Position numbers and translations under genes: made by a program. From Syntrophomonadaceae bacterium (GTDB lineage: Bacteria > Bacillota > Dethiobacteria > PWVN01), in NCBI GenBank assembly GCA_003561835.1, contig PWVN01000055.1, forward strand, positions 1 through 7,785: 7,785 nucleotides of DNA, given 5' to 3'. The notes beneath the pieces were generated by a model. It saw only the letters and a program-made list of their open reading frames with translations, was not told the origin of the DNA and did no database searches. Shown piece after piece: positions 5,876 through 7,785 of the stretch (position 1 is its first letter; each line of letters opens with the position of its first letter).

Positions 5876-6498
5876 CACGCAAACACCTCCTCCACCCTGG
5901 TCAGGGCATCCTGGGTCAGCATCAGGTTCTGATGATAGAGAATATCGTACACGTTCAGCTGGTTGGCGGGAAGGGTCTTGACCCCCGGGATATTCCGGGC
6001 GGATTTGACCACATTGGGCTCCACCCCGGCGGTAACCAGGAGGACTTTTTCCCCGGCCTTCAGGTTTTTCAGGGCCTGGACCATGTCCCTGGTTTTGGGC
6101 TCGGAAAAGGTGAGGGCCTCCACCACGATGAGCTCTCCGTCCCGGACCTTGCTGCTCAAGGCGGACTTCAGGGCCAGACGGCGGACCTTTTTGGGGATCC
6201 GGTAGCCGAAATCCCGGGGTATGGGCCCGAAAACGGTGCCGCCTCCCACCCAGATGGGAGAACGGATGCTGCCGTGCCGGGCACGGCCCGTGCCTTTCTG
6301 CCGCCAGGGCTTTCGCCCCCCGCCCCGGACTGCAGCGCGGTTCTTGACGGCGGCGGTTCCCAGGCGCCGGTTGGCCAGGTGCATCTTGACCACCCGGTGC
6401 ATGGCGGCATCGCTGACCTTGACGCCGAAGATCTTCTCATCCAGTTCCACTTCGCCGATCTCTTCTCCCTGCATATTGAATAACGAAACTTTTGACAT
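5875..6498 (-). CDS. rplD: 50S ribosomal protein L4
   Basis: L4 binds domain I of 23S rRNA, and its extended loop forms the tunnel constriction with L22. The 207-residue product starts MSKVSLFNMQGEEIGEVEL. The basic loop at about 42-95 includes the signature GRKPWRQKGTGRARHGSIRSPIWVGGGTVFGP. The C-terminal alpha/beta domain contains KKVRRLALKSALSSKV and ends with LTQDALTRVEEVFA. The ATG at 6496-6498 has a purine-rich GGGAGGAG about 11 bases upstream. It follows rplC by 36 bases. In E. coli L4 represses the S10 operon through the leader before rpsJ. Whether it does so here is unknown, since the E. coli-type leader is not recognisable in the short tuf-rpsJ spacer. Confidence 0.98.
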   Translation of the reverse strand: MSKVSLFNMQGEEIGEVELDEKIFGVKVSDAAMHRVVKMHLANRRLGTAAVKNRAAVRGGGRKPWRQKGTGRARHGSIRSPIWVGGGTVFGPIPRDFGYRIPKKVRRLALKSALSSKVRDGELIVVEALTFSEPKTRDMVQALKNLKAGEKVLLVTAGVEPNVVKSARNIPGVKTLPANQLNVYDILYHQNLMLTQDALTRVEEVFA

Positions 6499-6534
6499 TG
6501 TTATTAACTCCTCCCTTCCTGTCCCCAGCGAGCC

Positions 6535-7173
6535 CTAGGCTTTGGCCTTGGCCTTGGCGGCGCTCTTGATGGTTACCAGGCCCTTCCTGGGACCGGGAAT
6601 GGCACCCTTGATCAAGATAAGGTTCCGTTCCGGATAGACTTTTGCCACTTCCAGATTCTGCACGGTGACCCGTACGCCTCCCATCCGGCCCGGCAGGGTC
6701 TGCCCCTTGAAAACCCGGGCTGCATCCACGCCGCCCAGGGATCCGGGCCCCCGGTGGTAGCGGGAACCGTGGGTCATGGGCCCCCGGTGCTGGTTGTGCC
6801 GTTTGATGCTGCCGGCAAAGCCCTTGCCCCGGGAGACGGCCACCACATCGATTTTTTCGCCGGGGGAAAAGATGCCGGCGGTGATTTCCTGCCCGGTATC
6901 GTAGGAGTCCATATCCTCCAGGGTAACTTCCTGCAGGTATTTTTTCGCCTTGAGCCCGGCCTTTTGAAACTGGCCCAGGCGGGGTTTGCCGGCCCTGTGG
7001 TCCTTGATATCCAGGTAGCCGATCTGCAGGGCCTCGTAACCGTCAATCTCCCGGCTCTTCTTGCGGACCACGGTGCAGGGCCCCGCTTCCACCACGGTGA
7101 CGGGGATGGCTTCCCCCTTGTCCCCAAAGATCTGAGTCATGCCGACTTTACGGCCCAGTATTGCTTTTTTCAT
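6535..7173 (-). CDS. rplC: 50S ribosomal protein L3
   Basis: L3 is an early assembly protein that binds near the 3' end of 23S rRNA and sends a loop towards the peptidyl transferase centre. The 212-residue product starts MKKAILGRKVGMTQIFGDKGEAIPVTVVEAGPC. It contains VSRGKGFAGSIKRHNQHRGPMTHGSRYHRGPGSLGGVDAARVFKGQTLPGRMGG (113-166) and VTVQNLEVAKVYPERNLILIKGAIPGPRKGLV. The tail ends in an Ala-Lys repeat (205-212), a common but variable feature in L3. The ATG at 7171-7173 has GGAGG 8 bases upstream. It follows rpsJ by 22 bases. Confidence 0.99.
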   Translation of the reverse strand: MKKAILGRKVGMTQIFGDKGEAIPVTVVEAGPCTVVRKKSREIDGYEALQIGYLDIKDHRAGKPRLGQFQKAGLKAKKYLQEVTLEDMDSYDTGQEITAGIFSPGEKIDVVAVSRGKGFAGSIKRHNQHRGPMTHGSRYHRGPGSLGGVDAARVFKGQTLPGRMGGVRVTVQNLEVAKVYPERNLILIKGAIPGPRKGLVTIKSAAKAKAKA

Positions 7174-7195
7174 TCTTCACACCTCCCCGTTAAGC

Positions 7196-7504
7196 CTATA
7201 ATTTGATTTCAATATCGACACCGGCCGGCAGGTCAAGGCGCATCAAAGCATCGATGGTCTTCGGCGTGGGATCCAGGATGTCGATAAGGCGTTTATGAGT
7301 GCGCATCTCGAACTGCTCACGGGAATCTTTGTACTTATGAGGTGCCCGGATGACGGTATAGACATTCTTTTCTGTGGGCAGGGGGATGGGCCCCGAGACA
7401 CTGGCCCCCGTACGCCTGGCCGTCTCCACGATTTTCCCCGATGACTGGTCCAGAATCGAATGGTCAAAAGCCTTCAAGCGGATCCGTATCTTTTGACTGG
7501 TCAT
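7196..7504 (-). CDS. rpsJ: 30S ribosomal protein S10 (NusE)
   Basis: S10 is in the 30S head and also acts as NusE: with NusB it forms part of rRNA antitermination complexes and links transcription to translation through NusG. The 102-residue product starts MTSQKIRIRLKAFDHSILDQSSGKIVETARRTGA. It contains GPIPLPTEKNVYTVIRAPHKYKDSREQFEMRTHKRLIDI (38-76), covering the long loop that enters the 30S, and ends MRLDLPAGVDIEIKL. The ATG at 7502-7504 has AGGAGG 7 bases upstream. It opens the S10 operon, 66 bases after tuf; a strong hairpin lies in that spacer. Confidence 0.99.
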   Translation of the reverse strand: MTSQKIRIRLKAFDHSILDQSSGKIVETARRTGASVSGPIPLPTEKNVYTVIRAPHKYKDSREQFEMRTHKRLIDILDPTPKTIDALMRLDLPAGVDIEIKL

Positions 7505-7511
7505 ACATTTT

Positions 7512-7517
7512 CCTCCT
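7512..7517 (-). promoter_or_regulatory. Ribosome binding site of rpsJ
   Basis: AGGAGG, preceded by AAA, lies 7 bases before the rpsJ ATG and about 15 bases downstream of the 3' arm of the tuf-rpsJ hairpin. It therefore stays unpaired in the predicted main fold. Confidence 0.8.
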
Positions 7518-7532
7518 TTTACTCAGAGCCAG

Positions 7533-7563
7533 GGGCAGGCGGGAGAACTGCCCCCGCCTGCCC
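7533..7563 (-). repeat. GC-rich inverted repeat (hairpin) between tuf and rpsJ
   Basis: On the transcribed strand GGGCAGGCGGG (7563-7553) and CCCGCCTGCCC (7543-7533) form a perfect 11-base-pair stem with a 9-base loop. It begins 7 bases after the tuf stop codon and ends before the rpsJ ribosome binding site. No T-tract follows (the next bases are CTGGCTCTGAG), so it does not look like an ordinary intrinsic terminator. It could be a processing or stabilising element at the tuf end, a weak attenuator, or part of an autoregulatory leader. The structure is seen directly; the function is inference. Confidence 0.75.
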
Positions 7564-7570
7564 GTCTGTA

Positions 7571-7785
7571 TTATCCGGCGCTAATCGAGGTAACCACCCC
7601 GGCTCCCACGGTGCGGCCGCCTTCGCGGATGGCGAAGCGGACGCCTTCATCCATGGCGATGGGGGTGATGAGTTCGATGTCCATGTTGATGTTGTCCCCC
7701 GGCATGACCATCTCCACCCCTTCCGGCAGGGTGATGACCCCCGTCACATCGGTGGTGCGGAAATAAAACTGGGGACGGTACCCGG
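7571..7785 (-). CDS. tuf: Elongation factor Tu, C-terminal end (5' part outside window)
   Basis: EF-Tu is the GTPase that carries aminoacyl-tRNA to the ribosomal A site. Only the last 70 codons and the TAA at 7573-7571 are present, from a protein of about 400 residues. The fragment begins GYRPQFYFRTTDVTGVITLPEG and continues with EMVMPGDNINMDIELITPIAMDEGVRFAIREGGRTVGAGVVT. This is the unmistakable end of domain 3, the beta-barrel that contacts tRNA. The last residues (SISAG) are variable in the family. It lies 66 bases upstream of rpsJ in the same direction, as in genomes where the str operon (rpsL-rpsG-fusA-tuf) runs directly into the S10 operon. Those other str genes would be expected just outside the window. 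Confidence 0.97.
   Translation of the reverse strand, partial: GYRPQFYFRTTDVTGVITLPEGVEMVMPGDNINMDIELITPIAMDEGVRFAIREGGRTVGAGVVTSISAG

Noticed and set aside
5869..6483. Plus-strand open frame of 204 codons opposite rplD, and similar frames opposite rplC, rpsC and rplE
   Set aside because: These are shadows of conserved genes, with low-complexity, Pro/Gly/His-rich translations and no homology that I recognise.
7533..7563. The tuf-rpsJ hairpin as a standard intrinsic terminator
   Set aside because: The stem is strong enough, but no run of T follows it on the transcribed strand and an operon continues immediately downstream.
7570..7575. GATAAT at the tuf stop codon as a -10 promoter element for rpsJ
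   Set aside because: No -35-like hexamer is found 16-18 bases upstream (GTGGTT-type sequence only), and the match arises from the Gly-stop codons. A weak promoter cannot be fully excluded.
1..7785. Novel system, mobile element, CRISPR array or RNA gene hidden among the genes
   Set aside because: Both strands are almost entirely accounted for by conserved ribosomal genes with short spacers. No repeat array, transposase, attachment site or tRNA-like sequence was seen.

Overview
The window is a nearly gap-free block of translation genes, all on the minus strand, so transcription runs from position 7785 towards 1. In transcription order it holds the 3' end of tuf (EF-Tu), the complete S10 operon (rpsJ, rplC, rplD, rplW, rplB, rpsS, rplV, rpsC, rplP, rpmC, rpsQ), and the first part of the spc operon (rplN, rplX, rplE, rpsN, rpsH, rplF). 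rplF runs off the low-coordinate end, losing only its last residues, and tuf runs off the high-coordinate end, leaving its last 70 codons.

The organism is a bacterium, most likely a moderately GC-rich member of the Firmicutes (Bacillota), close to the Moorella / Desulfotomaculum / Peptococcaceae type of Clostridia. Four things point there: direct linkage of tuf to the S10 and spc operons; a short zinc-binding (type Z) S14; an L24 with four cysteines; and a strong AGGAGG-type Shine-Dalgarno sequence ahead of almost every gene, with frequent TTG and GTG starts. This is inference from protein sequence and layout; no rRNA is present.

Region by region: 7571-7785 is the EF-Tu C-terminus. 7505-7570 is the only spacer longer than about 40 bases; it holds a strong GC-rich hairpin without a T-tract and the rpsJ ribosome binding site. 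2470-7504 is the S10 operon and 1-2438 the spc operon. The two are separated by only 31 bases, with no terminator or convincing promoter seen. Genes are spaced by about 3 to 36 bases or overlap (rpsC/rplP by 23, rplP/rpmC by 11, rplD/rplW by 1), which suggests a single long message with translational coupling. No stretch over 300 bases lacks a gene, and no tRNA, rRNA, mobile element, CRISPR array or foreign gene was seen.

Together the genes supply large-subunit proteins (L2, L3, L4, L5, L6, L14, L16, L22, L23, L24, L29), small-subunit proteins (S3, S8, S10, S14, S17, S19) and the elongation factor that delivers aminoacyl-tRNA. This is conserved core genome, and I find no new biological system here. 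The points worth a second look are small: the tuf-rpsJ hairpin with a competing fold, the number of non-ATG starts in highly expressed essential genes, the unusual rplV/rpsC junction, and the start of rplX.
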